Source: JAJUFS01 sp964599565 (lineage in GTDB: Bacteria; Pseudomonadota; Gammaproteobacteria; Natronospirales; JAJUFS01). Taken from it: 23,359 nt of DNA. The stretch is from the NCBI GenBank assembly GCA_964599565.1, contig CAZRFE010000038.1, positions 1 to 23,359 on the forward strand, in the 5' to 3' direction. The translations under genes and the position numbers were made by a program. Shown here piece after piece: positions 9,647-17,396 of the stretch (its first letter is position 1; the number at the start of each line of letters is the position of its first letter). The notes under the pieces were generated by a model, which worked only from the letters and a program-made list of their open reading frames with translations, searched no databases and was not told where the DNA came from.

Positions 9647-10556
9647 CACATTGCGCGCGGGACTCATCGGCCTGACCGGGCGGCCCAACGTCGGCAAGTC
9701 CACGCTGCTCAATGCGCTCGTCGGGCGGAAGGTGAGCATCGTCACGCACAAGCCGCAGACCACGCGCCATCGCATCATGGGCGTGCGTCATGAACCTGGA
9801 TTCCAGTTCGTGTTCGTGGACACGCCCGGCATTCATCTCAAGGCGAAGCGCGCGCTCAACCGGACGCTGAACCGTTCCGCGCAATCGGTGCTGGATGACG
9901 TGGACATCATCGTGTTCGTCATCGAGGCGCTGCGCTTCACCGACGAAGACGACAACGTGCTGCGCCGGCTGCGTGGCCGCGACAACGTGATACTCGCGGT
10001 GAACAAGGTCGACCAGGTGAAGGACAAGGAAGCCCTGCTGCCGTTCCTCACCGAGATGTCGGCGCGCATGGATTTCGCCGCCATCGTGCCGCTGTCCGCA
10101 TTGAAGACGAGGAATCTCGAGCCGCTGCTCGCCGAGCTTCGCACGCGTCTCGCGGAATCGCCGCCGTTCTTTCCCGAAGAACAGCACACCGATCGGGGTG
10201 CGCAGTTCATGATCGGCGAGATCGTGCGCGAGAAGCTGATGGAACGCCTGCACGAGGAACTGCCGTATTCGCTCACCGTCACCGTCGACCAGCTCGTCGA
10301 TGAACCGCCGAAGGTCGCAGGGCGCGGTGACGGTTTGCTGCGCATCGGTGCCACGGTGTGGGTCGAACGCGAAGGACAGAAGTCCATCGTCATCGGCGCC
10401 GGTGGCGCGATGCTCAAGCAGGTCGGCCGCGCCGCGCGCGAGGAACTCGAAGCGCACTTCGGCCGGAAGGTGTTTCTCGAACTCTGGGTGAAACTGCGCG
10501 AAGCCTGGGCGGATGATCCGCGCCAGCTTCGGCAACTGGGGATCGACGAGCAATGA
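9636..10556 (+). CDS. era: GTPase Era
   Basis: GTP-binding protein of 306 residues that binds 16S rRNA and assists 30S subunit maturation. Motifs visible are G1 GRPNVGKS (15-22), the G2 region around KPQTTR (39-44), G3 DTPG (62-65), G4 NKVD (123-126) and G5 SAL (about 153-155). A C-terminal KH RNA-binding domain contains the GAGGAMLKQVG loop and ends with the LWVKLREAW segment typical of Era. The start lies inside the end of rnc, with AGGCG just upstream. The stop overlaps recO by four bases. Confidence 0.97.
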   Translation: MPADTLRAGLIGLTGRPNVGKSTLLNALVGRKVSIVTHKPQTTRHRIMGVRHEPGFQFVFVDTPGIHLKAKRALNRTLNRSAQSVLDDVDIIVFVIEALRFTDEDDNVLRRLRGRDNVILAVNKVDQVKDKEALLPFLTEMSARMDFAAIVPLSALKTRNLEPLLAELRTRLAESPPFFPEEQHTDRGAQFMIGEIVREKLMERLHEELPYSLTVTVDQLVDEPPKVAGRGDGLLRIGATVWVEREGQKSIVIGAGGAMLKQVGRAAREELEAHFGRKVFLELWVKLREAWADDPRQLRQLGIDEQ

Positions 10557-11290
10557 ATCCGCGTCGCCGGGTCGAACTCGAACCCGCGTACGTTCTTCAC
10601 CAGTTCGATTACCGGGATTCAAGCCGGATCGTGGAATTTCTCGTGCGCGATCACGGCCGCATCGCCGCTGTCGCGCGCGGCGTGCGCTCGCCATCGAGCC
10701 GCCTGCGCGGCCTCCTGCAACCGTTCCAGCCGCTGCTGCTTTCGTGGAGCGGGCGCGAGCTTTCGACCGTCACGGGACTGGAAGCCGCGGGTCAGCGCAC
10801 AGCACTTGCCGGCGAGGCGCTGCTCGCCGGCTTCTATCTCAACGAGCTGTGCCTGCGGCTCATCGCCGCGCACGACCCGCACCCGGAGATCTTCGCGCTG
10901 TATGCGACCGCGCTGGGCGAGTTGACAGAAGGCGCGCTGTCGCCTGCCTTGCGTCGCTTCGAACTGGGTTTGCTCGAGGCGCTGGGGTATGGTCTGAATC
11001 TCGCGGCCGATCCGCACACCGGTGAAGCCGTTGACGCGAATGCGCAGTATCTCTTCCACGCCGACAGCGGCCCGCGGCGTGCGCACCACGATGAAGGACA
11101 CCAGGTGCTGGTCCCGGGGAAAAGCCTGCTCGCGATGCAGGCCGGCCGCCTTGATGACCCTGCCGTGGCGCGCGATGCACAGCGCATTCTTCGCCAGGCG
11201 ATCGACCGGCAGCTGGGCGGCAGGACGTTGAAGAGCCGCGATGTGTTGCGCGAGATGGTTGCGCGGCGGAAGGGAAAGGTGAACGAGTGA
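10553..11290 (+). CDS. recO: DNA repair protein RecO
   Basis: Protein of 245 residues that, with RecR, helps load RecA on SSB-coated DNA. The N-terminal OB fold (about 5-80) includes YVLHQFDYRDSSRIVEFLVRDHG and the VARGVRS segment. The helical C-terminal domain includes the YLNELCLRL and FELGLLEALGYGLNL patterns typical of RecO. E. coli RecO is 242 residues. ATG 10553 overlaps the era stop, and era-recO-pdxJ-acpS is the standard gammaproteobacterial order. Confidence 0.94.
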   Translation: MNPRRRVELEPAYVLHQFDYRDSSRIVEFLVRDHGRIAAVARGVRSPSSRLRGLLQPFQPLLLSWSGRELSTVTGLEAAGQRTALAGEALLAGFYLNELCLRLIAAHDPHPEIFALYATALGELTEGALSPALRRFELGLLEALGYGLNLAADPHTGEAVDANAQYLFHADSGPRRAHHDEGHQVLVPGKSLLAMQAGRLDDPAVARDAQRILRQAIDRQLGGRTLKSRDVLREMVARRKGKVNE

Positions 11291-11324
11291 CCAGCGAAGC
11301 GCGACGGCGTGTTGATCCGGCGCG

Positions 11325-11331
11325 AAGGAGG
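11325..11331 (+). promoter_or_regulatory. Strong ribosome binding site of pdxJ
   Basis: AAGGAGG, a full match to the anti-Shine-Dalgarno core, lies five bases before the ATG at 11337 and fixes the pdxJ start. It stands out because most genes in this cluster rely on overlaps or weak sites. Confidence 0.85.
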
Positions 11332-11336
11332 CAGCG

Positions 11337-12068
11337 ATGAGCGGGGCGATCAACCTTGGCGTGAACATCGATCACGTGGCGACGTTGCGCCAGGCGCGTG
11401 GCGGTCATTACCCGTCGGTTGTCGATGCGGCGGAACTTGCGGTGCTCGCCGGCGCCGGCGGCATCACGATGCATCTGCGCGAGGATCGCCGGCATATCCG
11501 GGACGAGGACGTGCGCGATGTGCTCGCGAGCGTGAACGTTCCGGTGAATCTCGAGATGGCCGTCACCGACGAGATGCTTGCATTCGCCGCGCACGTCCGC
11601 GCGCCGCATTGCTGTCTCGTGCCCGAGCGCCGCGAGGAACTGACGACGGAAGGCGGGCTTGACGTCGTGTCGCGTCACGCGAGGATCCGCGATGCGGCAG
11701 GTCAGCTTCGCAACGCCGGCTACCGCGTTTCGCTGTTCATCGATCCTGCGATCGAACAGGTCGATGCCGCCGCCGACAGCGGCGCACCGGTGGTGGAACT
11801 GCATACCGGCGCCTACGCGAATGCATCGGGCGACGGCATCGCCGACGAACTGCTGCGGCTGAAGACGGCTGCGCAGCACGCGATGAAACGCGGACTGATC
11901 GTGCATGCCGGCCACGGCCTCAACGCGCACAACGTCGGACCCGTGGCTGCGCTGCCGGAAATCACCGAACTCAACATCGGCCACAGCCTCGTGTCGCGTG
12001 CGATCTTCATCGGTCTTGATCGCGCGATTCACGAGATCCTGGACGTCATGCGGGATGCGCGCCGATGA
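11337..12068 (+). CDS. pdxJ: Pyridoxine 5'-phosphate synthase PdxJ
   Basis: Condenses 1-deoxyxylulose 5-phosphate with 3-amino-2-oxopropyl phosphate to make pyridoxine 5'-phosphate (DXP-dependent vitamin B6 pathway, TIM barrel). The protein has 243 residues, the usual family length. It begins with LGVNIDHVATLRQARGG near residues 7-23, then GITMHLREDRRHI, the PVNLEMA strand, the LVPERREELTTEGGLD region and the GHGLNAHNV phosphate-binding region. The 46 bases between recO and pdxJ contain only its ribosome site. The stop overlaps acpS by four bases. Confidence 0.97.
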   Translation: MSGAINLGVNIDHVATLRQARGGHYPSVVDAAELAVLAGAGGITMHLREDRRHIRDEDVRDVLASVNVPVNLEMAVTDEMLAFAAHVRAPHCCLVPERREELTTEGGLDVVSRHARIRDAAGQLRNAGYRVSLFIDPAIEQVDAAADSGAPVVELHTGAYANASGDGIADELLRLKTAAQHAMKRGLIVHAGHGLNAHNVGPVAALPEITELNIGHSLVSRAIFIGLDRAIHEILDVMRDARR

Positions 12069-12445
12069 TATTCGGCGTGGGAACGGATCTGTGCGAGATC
12101 GCGCGCATCGAGCGGACGTACGCGCGGTTCGGCGAACATTTCGTGCAGCGGCTGCTCATGCCGCAGGAGATGGAGCAGTTCGCGCGCACGAAGCGCAAGG
12201 TGCGCTTTCTCGCGATGCATTTCGCCGCCAAGGAAGCGCTCGTGAAGGCGATGGGCACGGGCTTTCGCCAGGGCATGTGGATACGCGATGTCGGCTTCAT
12301 CCAGGAGCCATCGGGCAAGCCGGTGCCGATATTCTCCGAGAACGCGAAACGAAAGTGCGCAGAGATCGGTGCGGGGGAAGGTTTCGTGTCGTTGACGGAC
12401 GAGGCGGGAATGGTTGCAGCGTTCGCGGTACTCATGAAGAAATAG
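12065..12445 (+). CDS. acpS: Holo-[acyl-carrier-protein] synthase AcpS
   Basis: Transfers 4'-phosphopantetheine from CoA to acyl carrier protein, activating it for fatty-acid synthesis. The 126-residue protein has the two metal-binding motifs: Asp8 in GVGTDLCEIARI and Glu57 in the FAAKEALVKAMGTG box. ATG 12065 overlaps the pdxJ stop (ATGA). The TAG stop at 12443-12445 is the first three bases of the downstream REP palindrome, so the end of the protein is set by that element. Confidence 0.96.
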   Translation: MIFGVGTDLCEIARIERTYARFGEHFVQRLLMPQEMEQFARTKRKVRFLAMHFAAKEALVKAMGTGFRQGMWIRDVGFIQEPSGKPVPIFSENAKRKCAEIGAGEGFVSLTDEAGMVAAFAVLMKK

Positions 12446-12490
12446 GAGCGGCTTCGAACCGCGAGGAATCCGCGGCTGAAGCCGCTCCTA
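12443..12490. repeat. REP-type palindrome (GTAG family) between convergent genes
   Basis: The arms TAGGAGCGGCTTC (12443-12455) and GAAGCCGCTCCTA (12478-12490) are perfect 13-bp inverted repeats. An inner CCGCG/CGCGG stem (12459-12463 with 12471-12475) and a seven-base loop add to the structure. Read on the minus strand the element begins GTAGGAGCGGCTTCAGCCGCGG, split here as GTAG plus GAGCGGCTTCAGCCGC. This resembles the GTAG-headed REP elements of Stenotrophomonas, Xanthomonas relatives and Pseudomonas. No T-run follows, so it is not a canonical intrinsic terminator, but the hairpin could protect or end both convergent transcripts. Each arm supplies the TAG stop of the gene that runs into it. 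Only one such element was noticed in the window. Confidence 0.85.
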
Positions 12491-15400
12491 CAACGTGTCG
12501 CTCGTCACTTCCTCTCTTCCCGTCCATTCCAGCACCGCTTCCACCAGCTTGTTCTCGTCCACCGGCTTCAGCAGGTAATCGTTGATGCCCGCGCGCACTG
12601 CGGCTTCGTAGGTTTCCGGCTGCACGTTCGCGCTCACGGCGAGCAGCGGCAGGCGTTCGCGTCCGCCGGCGCGAATGCGACGCGCGACTTCGAGGCCATC
12701 CATGTCGGGCATGTGAATATCGAGAAGCACGATGTCCGCGTCGCTCGCCGTCGTCCCGATGGCGTGCAGCACCGTCGCGCCGTCTTGCGCTTCGGTGATC
12801 CGTGCGCCGTGCAGCTCCAGGATCTTCCTCAGGAAGTAGCGATTGATGCGGTTGTCGTCCGCGATCACGACATGAAGCCCCTTGAGCTGCTGCGCGATCA
12901 CGGGGATCGCATCCGCCGCATCCAGCGGCGGCAGGCCGAGCAGTGCAAGCATGCGGCGCAACTGACCGTCCCTGTAGCCGACCTTCGGCACGCAATCGGC
13001 GTTGCATGCGCTGCTCAGCGAGCGCAGCGCATCGCGATCGATGGTGGCGGCGAGGCAAAGACGCGGCAGGCCGGCGGGCAGTTGCGCGCAGGTCTTCTGC
13101 AGCGCGTCCGCATCGCCCAGATCGCGGCGGCGGATGCCGATGATCGCGATGTCGGCATCTGCAGCACTCGCGCCGTCCGTGCCGGATTGCGCAACGACAT
13201 CCGCGCCCCAGTGCAGGAAGCGCATCTCGAGCGCCGCGCGGGAGTGCGCATCCGCATCGATGAGCAGCACGCGCCTGCCCTTGAGCGGCTCGCCGTATCC
13301 ATGCCGGTTCTCGCTGTTTCGATCGGGCACGAGCGGCAGTTCAAGCCTCATGCGCGTGCCCTTGCCGGGCGTGCTGTCAAGCGTGATGTTTCCGCCCATC
13401 GCCTCGCAGAGTTTCTTCGTGATCACGAGACCGAGACCCGTTCCGGTGTAGCGTCCTGCAAGCTTCACGCTGCCGCGCTCGAATGCCTGGAAGAGACGTT
13501 CCTGGTCCTCGGCGGTGATGCCGCGGCCGGTATCGGTCACGGTGATCCGAAGCTGCATGTCCTGCGTGTCGCCGGAAACATGCACGAGCACGTGACCTGC
13601 ATCGGTGAACTTGACCGCGTTGGCGACGAGGTTGGTGATCATCTGGCGCAGGCGAACCGGATCGCCGCGCAGCCCTTCCGGAAGCGACGCATCGACGTGG
13701 CCGATGAGTTCGAGATTCTTTTCGTACGCTATGGGCGTGAGCGCTTCGAGCGTGTCGGAGATGCACTGGCGCAGGCTGAAACCGATGTTGTCGATCATCA
13801 GCTTGCCGGCCTCGATCTTCGAGACGTCGAGTACGTCATTGACGATGCCGAGCAGCGATGTCGCGGATTTCTCGATCGTTTCGACGTAATCGCGCTGATC
13901 GTGGTCGAGCGATGATTTCGCGAGCAGCTGCGTGAAACCGAGGATGCCGTTCATCGGCGTGCGGATTTCGTGGCTCATGTTCGCAAGAAACTCGGACTTC
14001 AGGCGCGATGCATCGAGCGCGCGGTGCTGCGCGGCGTCGAGTTCGACGTTCTTGATCTCGAGCGCTTCCACGGCGTGCCGCAGATCCTGCGTGGCGAGAT
14101 CGACCTTTTCCTCCAGTTCGCTCAGGAAGTGCGACTTGATGCGATCCGCTTCGCGCAGGCGCTGGCTGATTTCCTGCTCGCGACGGATCTTTCTCTGCAG
14201 CGAAACCCAGTACGCGAACAGCGAACCGAGAATGACGAATGCATACGTCGCGTACGCCCACCACGTCTGCCACCACGGCGGCAGCACGGTGAAATCGAGC
14301 GTTGCGACATCCTGCACGTCGACGACGCCGTCGGTGGCGCGTATTTCAAGCCGGTATTTGCCCGCATCGAGATTGGTGAAACTGAACTCATTCAACCGGC
14401 CGATGTCCAGCCAGTCCTCGGAGAAGCCTTTCAGTCGCAGCCGGTAGCGGTTGTTCTCGGACACCAGGTAGTCGAGGAGGCCGAACTTGACGCGGATCAC
14501 CTTGTCCTCGTGATCGAACGTGAGCGGCTCGGTCAGTGGCCAGGCTTTCGTGGTATTGCCGCGGAAGCTGAGCACATCGGCGATGACGAGTGACGGCGCC
14601 GGTGCATCGATGGCGACTTCTTCAGGGTAGAACAGCAGCGGACCGTCCTCGCCGGACAGCATCGCGAGATGCTGCGCGCTCTGCACAAAGCCGCCCATGT
14701 ACGGGCGATACGTGACCATGCCGTCGTCGTTGAGAAGCACGTGATGTGTTTCATTGCGTGGATTGAACTCGACAAGCCCGTAGTCCGTTGCAAGCAGCAG
14801 ACGGTCAGGTCCTGCATCGAAGACGGCGCCGAACGAGACTTCACTCCACGGCGTATCCAGGAATTCCCGTCGCAGCTCGCGGATCGCGCCACTGTCATCG
14901 AGGCGCGCGCGGAACAGCCCGTCGCCCGTGCCGATCAGCATGTCCTCATCGGAAAGCGGGTGCACGAATGCAACCAGCGGATGGTTCCAGTCGGCGGGTT
15001 CGACGCTGAACGTGGGCAGGGGGGCGAGCGTGCGCCGGTCGTAGCGGAAAAGGCCGGTGAACGTGCCCGCCCAGACATCGTCATGGCGGCCGAATGAAAG
15101 GTGCAGCGCGTTCGGGTGCGCACCGTGATCGTCCATGCTGCCGTGTGGCGCCGTTCGCTCCCGCACGGCGTTCGACGCCGGATCAATGGCGACGAGCCCG
15201 GAAAAGCCATGCGCGAGTACGCGTCCTGACGACATGTCGTACAGCAGCGAGTGTGGCGGGGACGGTGTGCCGGGCAGGTCAACGGCATTTCCCTGCATGT
15301 CGAGCCGGATCAGCCCGGGGCTGTCGGTGCCGACCCACAGCGCGCCATCCGTCGTCACCATCGACATGGGATAACCGATCGGCGCGTGGTTGATCGTGCG

Positions 15401-16684
15401 TCCACGCAGCAGGCGAGGGTGCGTCAGCTCGCCGTTGAACTCGATCGCGTAGATGTCGCTGATCGTGTTCAGGAACAGTTTGTCGTCTTCATGCACGAGC
15501 GCGCGCGTGTTCTCGAAGAATTCCCCGTCTCCCTTGTCGTGCGCGATCGTCCAGAACTGGCGGCTGACGGCGGGGTTGATCCAGACGCCTTCTGTGCCGC
15601 CAATCAGCAGATCGCCATCGACGGTCAGATCCATGTCCCAGGTGATTGCAGGCTCGATCGCCGCCGTGCGCCGGCCGCCCGGCAATGCGAACCGGTCACC
15701 GGTTTCGATGTTCACGTACCACAACCGGCTCGCCGTGCCGACGAGCACGTCGCGATCGGTGTACGGCAAGGCTTCCATGGCGACGCCGTCGTTGTTGGAC
15801 AGCGCGAGGTCGATATCTTTCGCGACCTGTCCGTCGTCATTCAGCACGCACAGGTTCCTGTGCGTCTGGATGAGCATTCGCCCGTCGGGGAATGCCGCGA
15901 TATCCTGGGTTCGCGCGGCGTTGCTGCATGCCGCGGCGCCCTGCTCCAGATGCGGAACGGCCTTGAGCGTCTGCGTGTCGATGACGTGCACGGCGCTCCT
16001 GAGCGCCATGAACCACGCGCGATCGTGCTCGTCGATGAACAGCGAATCGATGCGCCTCCCGCGCGTGTCTTCTCCTTGCGGCTGGAAGATCGCCTGGAGT
16101 TCCCCGGATGACGGATCGAAACGGAAAAGGCCTGATGAGAACGTGCCGAGCCATACGCGGTTGCGGCTGTCGGTGGCCATGGACCAGACCTTGTTGTCGA
16201 ACGGCAGCACCGGTTTTCCGACTGCAGTCATCTCCGGTACGCGCATGCTGCGCGACGCTTCATCGAAGTACGCGATGCCGCCGCCCCAGGTGCCGATCCA
16301 GATTGTGCCGTCGCCGGCTTCCGCGATGGTCTTGGCGAAGTAGTTCGGCAGGCCGTCACGCCCGGCCTGATGTTGTCCGAACGTGCGGACTTCGTTGCCG
16401 TTGTAGAGAAACAGTCCGCCCTCGGTGCCGATCCACAGGCGTCCCTTGCGGTCTCGATGGACGGCGTGAACAACGGCGCCGCCCGTGAACCTGGCTTCCT
16501 GGAACTTCTGGAAATGGAGGTTGTGCAGCATGAACTGCGGCGCCGCTGGCGCAGCAACCGCCGTCGCTGTCACGCAGGCGAAGAACAGCAGCAGGCAACG
16601 CCGGAAGATCGAGTCGCTCCTGCCGGGAACATCCGGAATCCGGCAGGAACGTTGCTCGGCCTGTTCCTGCAGACCGTGTTTCAA
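12488..16684 (-). CDS. Hybrid sensor histidine kinase with periplasmic beta-propeller and two receivers
   Basis: 1398-residue membrane kinase. In order: a basic N-terminus and signal peptide ending near residue 45; about 12 recognisable two-component-regulator propeller repeats (W-I/L-G-T type, e.g. around 84, 129 and 178) up to about residue 720; a Y_Y_Y domain at about 730-800; one membrane helix at about 805-828; a coiled coil; HisKA with the phospho-acceptor His905 (FLANMSHEIRTPMNG); HATPase with Asn1022, DTGRGI and GTGLGL motifs. A degenerate receiver follows at about 1135-1250, with Gly1183 where Asp is expected, then an intact receiver at about 1265-1390 with phospho-acceptor Asp1322 (LLDIHMPDMDG). 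The ligand is unknown. Its TTG start overlaps the stop of the preceding gene (TTGA), implying coupling; no better in-frame start keeps the signal peptide. There is no Hpt domain in the chain, but a separate Hpt gene lies upstream. Confidence 0.93.
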   Translation of the reverse strand: MKHGLQEQAEQRSCRIPDVPGRSDSIFRRCLLLFFACVTATAVAAPAAPQFMLHNLHFQKFQEARFTGGAVVHAVHRDRKGRLWIGTEGGLFLYNGNEVRTFGQHQAGRDGLPNYFAKTIAEAGDGTIWIGTWGGGIAYFDEASRSMRVPEMTAVGKPVLPFDNKVWSMATDSRNRVWLGTFSSGLFRFDPSSGELQAIFQPQGEDTRGRRIDSLFIDEHDRAWFMALRSAVHVIDTQTLKAVPHLEQGAAACSNAARTQDIAAFPDGRMLIQTHRNLCVLNDDGQVAKDIDLALSNNDGVAMEALPYTDRDVLVGTASRLWYVNIETGDRFALPGGRRTAAIEPAITWDMDLTVDGDLLIGGTEGVWINPAVSRQFWTIAHDKGDGEFFENTRALVHEDDKLFLNTISDIYAIEFNGELTHPRLLRGRTINHAPIGYPMSMVTTDGALWVGTDSPGLIRLDMQGNAVDLPGTPSPPHSLLYDMSSGRVLAHGFSGLVAIDPASNAVRERTAPHGSMDDHGAHPNALHLSFGRHDDVWAGTFTGLFRYDRRTLAPLPTFSVEPADWNHPLVAFVHPLSDEDMLIGTGDGLFRARLDDSGAIRELRREFLDTPWSEVSFGAVFDAGPDRLLLATDYGLVEFNPRNETHHVLLNDDGMVTYRPYMGGFVQSAQHLAMLSGEDGPLLFYPEEVAIDAPAPSLVIADVLSFRGNTTKAWPLTEPLTFDHEDKVIRVKFGLLDYLVSENNRYRLRLKGFSEDWLDIGRLNEFSFTNLDAGKYRLEIRATDGVVDVQDVATLDFTVLPPWWQTWWAYATYAFVILGSLFAYWVSLQRKIRREQEISQRLREADRIKSHFLSELEEKVDLATQDLRHAVEALEIKNVELDAAQHRALDASRLKSEFLANMSHEIRTPMNGILGFTQLLAKSSLDHDQRDYVETIEKSATSLLGIVNDVLDVSKIEAGKLMIDNIGFSLRQCISDTLEALTPIAYEKNLELIGHVDASLPEGLRGDPVRLRQMITNLVANAVKFTDAGHVLVHVSGDTQDMQLRITVTDTGRGITAEDQERLFQAFERGSVKLAGRYTGTGLGLVITKKLCEAMGGNITLDSTPGKGTRMRLELPLVPDRNSENRHGYGEPLKGRRVLLIDADAHSRAALEMRFLHWGADVVAQSGTDGASAADADIAIIGIRRRDLGDADALQKTCAQLPAGLPRLCLAATIDRDALRSLSSACNADCVPKVGYRDGQLRRMLALLGLPPLDAADAIPVIAQQLKGLHVVIADDNRINRYFLRKILELHGARITEAQDGATVLHAIGTTASDADIVLLDIHMPDMDGLEVARRIRAGGRERLPLLAVSANVQPETYEAAVRAGINDYLLKPVDENKLVEAVLEWTGREEVTSDTL

Positions 16685-16995
16685 GCCCCGTCCCAGCTGC
16701 TGTTCTGGGCCATCGAGGCTTCGCCGTACGTTTCGATGGCGGCGTTGATTTCGCGGATCGCGCTGTCGGCTTCCTGGCGTGCGCCTTCATCCGGGTGCGA
16801 TGCGGCGATCCGCTGCACGCGCTCCATCGCGGCATCGAGCGCCGCCAGCGCCTTTTCGTAATGCGCCGCCTTCATCTCGGCGTGGGCTTCCAGCCGGCCG
16901 CGCGCGCGCGCAAGACCCGGCGGCATGTCGCGCAGGTGATTGACGAGTTCCTGCTTGAATTCATCCTTCGTGAAACGTCGCTTGTAGTTCGTCAT
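16681..16995 (-). CDS. Small helical protein of unknown function
   Basis: 104 residues, not recognised. Composition suggests it is almost wholly alpha-helical: a basic N-terminus (NYKRRFTKDEFKQELVNHLRD), then long Ala/Glu/Arg-rich amphipathic stretches at about 30-67 and 72-92 that look like coiled coil. There is no signal peptide, membrane segment or Cys. The gene looks genuine: an AAAGGAG ribosome site lies six bases before ATG 16995, it begins 18 bases after the Hpt gene, and its TGA overlaps the kinase start. It may be a cytoplasmic partner of the kinase or Hpt protein; this is inferred from position only. Confidence 0.75.
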   Translation of the reverse strand: MTNYKRRFTKDEFKQELVNHLRDMPPGLARARGRLEAHAEMKAAHYEKALAALDAAMERVQRIAASHPDEGARQEADSAIREINAAIETYGEASMAQNSSWDGA

Positions 16996-17013
16996 GACGT
17001 GCTCCTTTGGCCC

Positions 17014-17331
17014 CTATCCATTTTCGTTTTCATGTTCCAGCGCATGCAGGACGCGCTCGACATTGTTTTCGAATGCGCGTTGATGTGCGGCATTCCTGTC
17101 GTTGTGCGTCAACGAGATTTCCAGTCGCGTCGCGGCCTCGCGCAGCGCGGCGAGCTTGCAGAACGCGGCGGAGCCGCGCACGGCATGGACATCGTGCCGT
17201 GCAAGTTCGAGATCGCCGCGGGCGAGCGATTCGCGGATTGCGGCGAGCTGCAACGGCAGGTCTTCCGCCAGCATCCGGCGAACGTCTGCATCGAGCGCGT
17301 GCAACAGCCTGTTGAGGTCTGAATCGGACAA
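17014..17331 (-). CDS. Free-standing histidine phosphotransfer (Hpt) protein
   Basis: Predicted 105-residue four-helix Hpt protein. The core HDVHAVRGSAAFCKL has His49 as likely phospho-acceptor, aligned with the HxxKG pattern of the family but with Arg52 in place of Lys. The LAALREAATRLE helix that usually follows is also present. It could carry phosphate from the intact receiver of the neighbouring kinase to an unlinked response regulator. The start is uncertain: I used TTG 17331, preceded by a G-rich stretch, but GTG 17361 would add ten residues (starting VHISHNGG). The open frame continues farther upstream into the preceding gene and is not meaningful there. It is cotranscribed with the small protein (18-base gap). 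Confidence 0.8.
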   Translation of the reverse strand: MSDSDLNRLLHALDADVRRMLAEDLPLQLAAIRESLARGDLELARHDVHAVRGSAAFCKLAALREAATRLEISLTHNDRNAAHQRAFENNVERVLHALEHENENG

Positions 17332-17396
17332 GACCGGCCCCCCGTTATGTGAAATATGCACGTCCCGCGCCGGTGAGTACAAGCCGCGCGCGAGCG
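17332..17396 (-). other. Short gap between SagB-like gene and Hpt gene
   Basis: 65 bases. It contains an alternative GTG start for the Hpt protein at 17361-17359 and a run of six G on the minus strand before the TTG start. No terminator hairpin with a T-run was seen, which is consistent with the flanking genes being one operon. Confidence 0.5.

Noticed and set aside
12443..12490. Intrinsic terminator between acpS and the kinase
   Set aside because: The hairpin is strong but no T-run follows on either strand; the sequence fits a REP element better, though it may still affect transcript ends.
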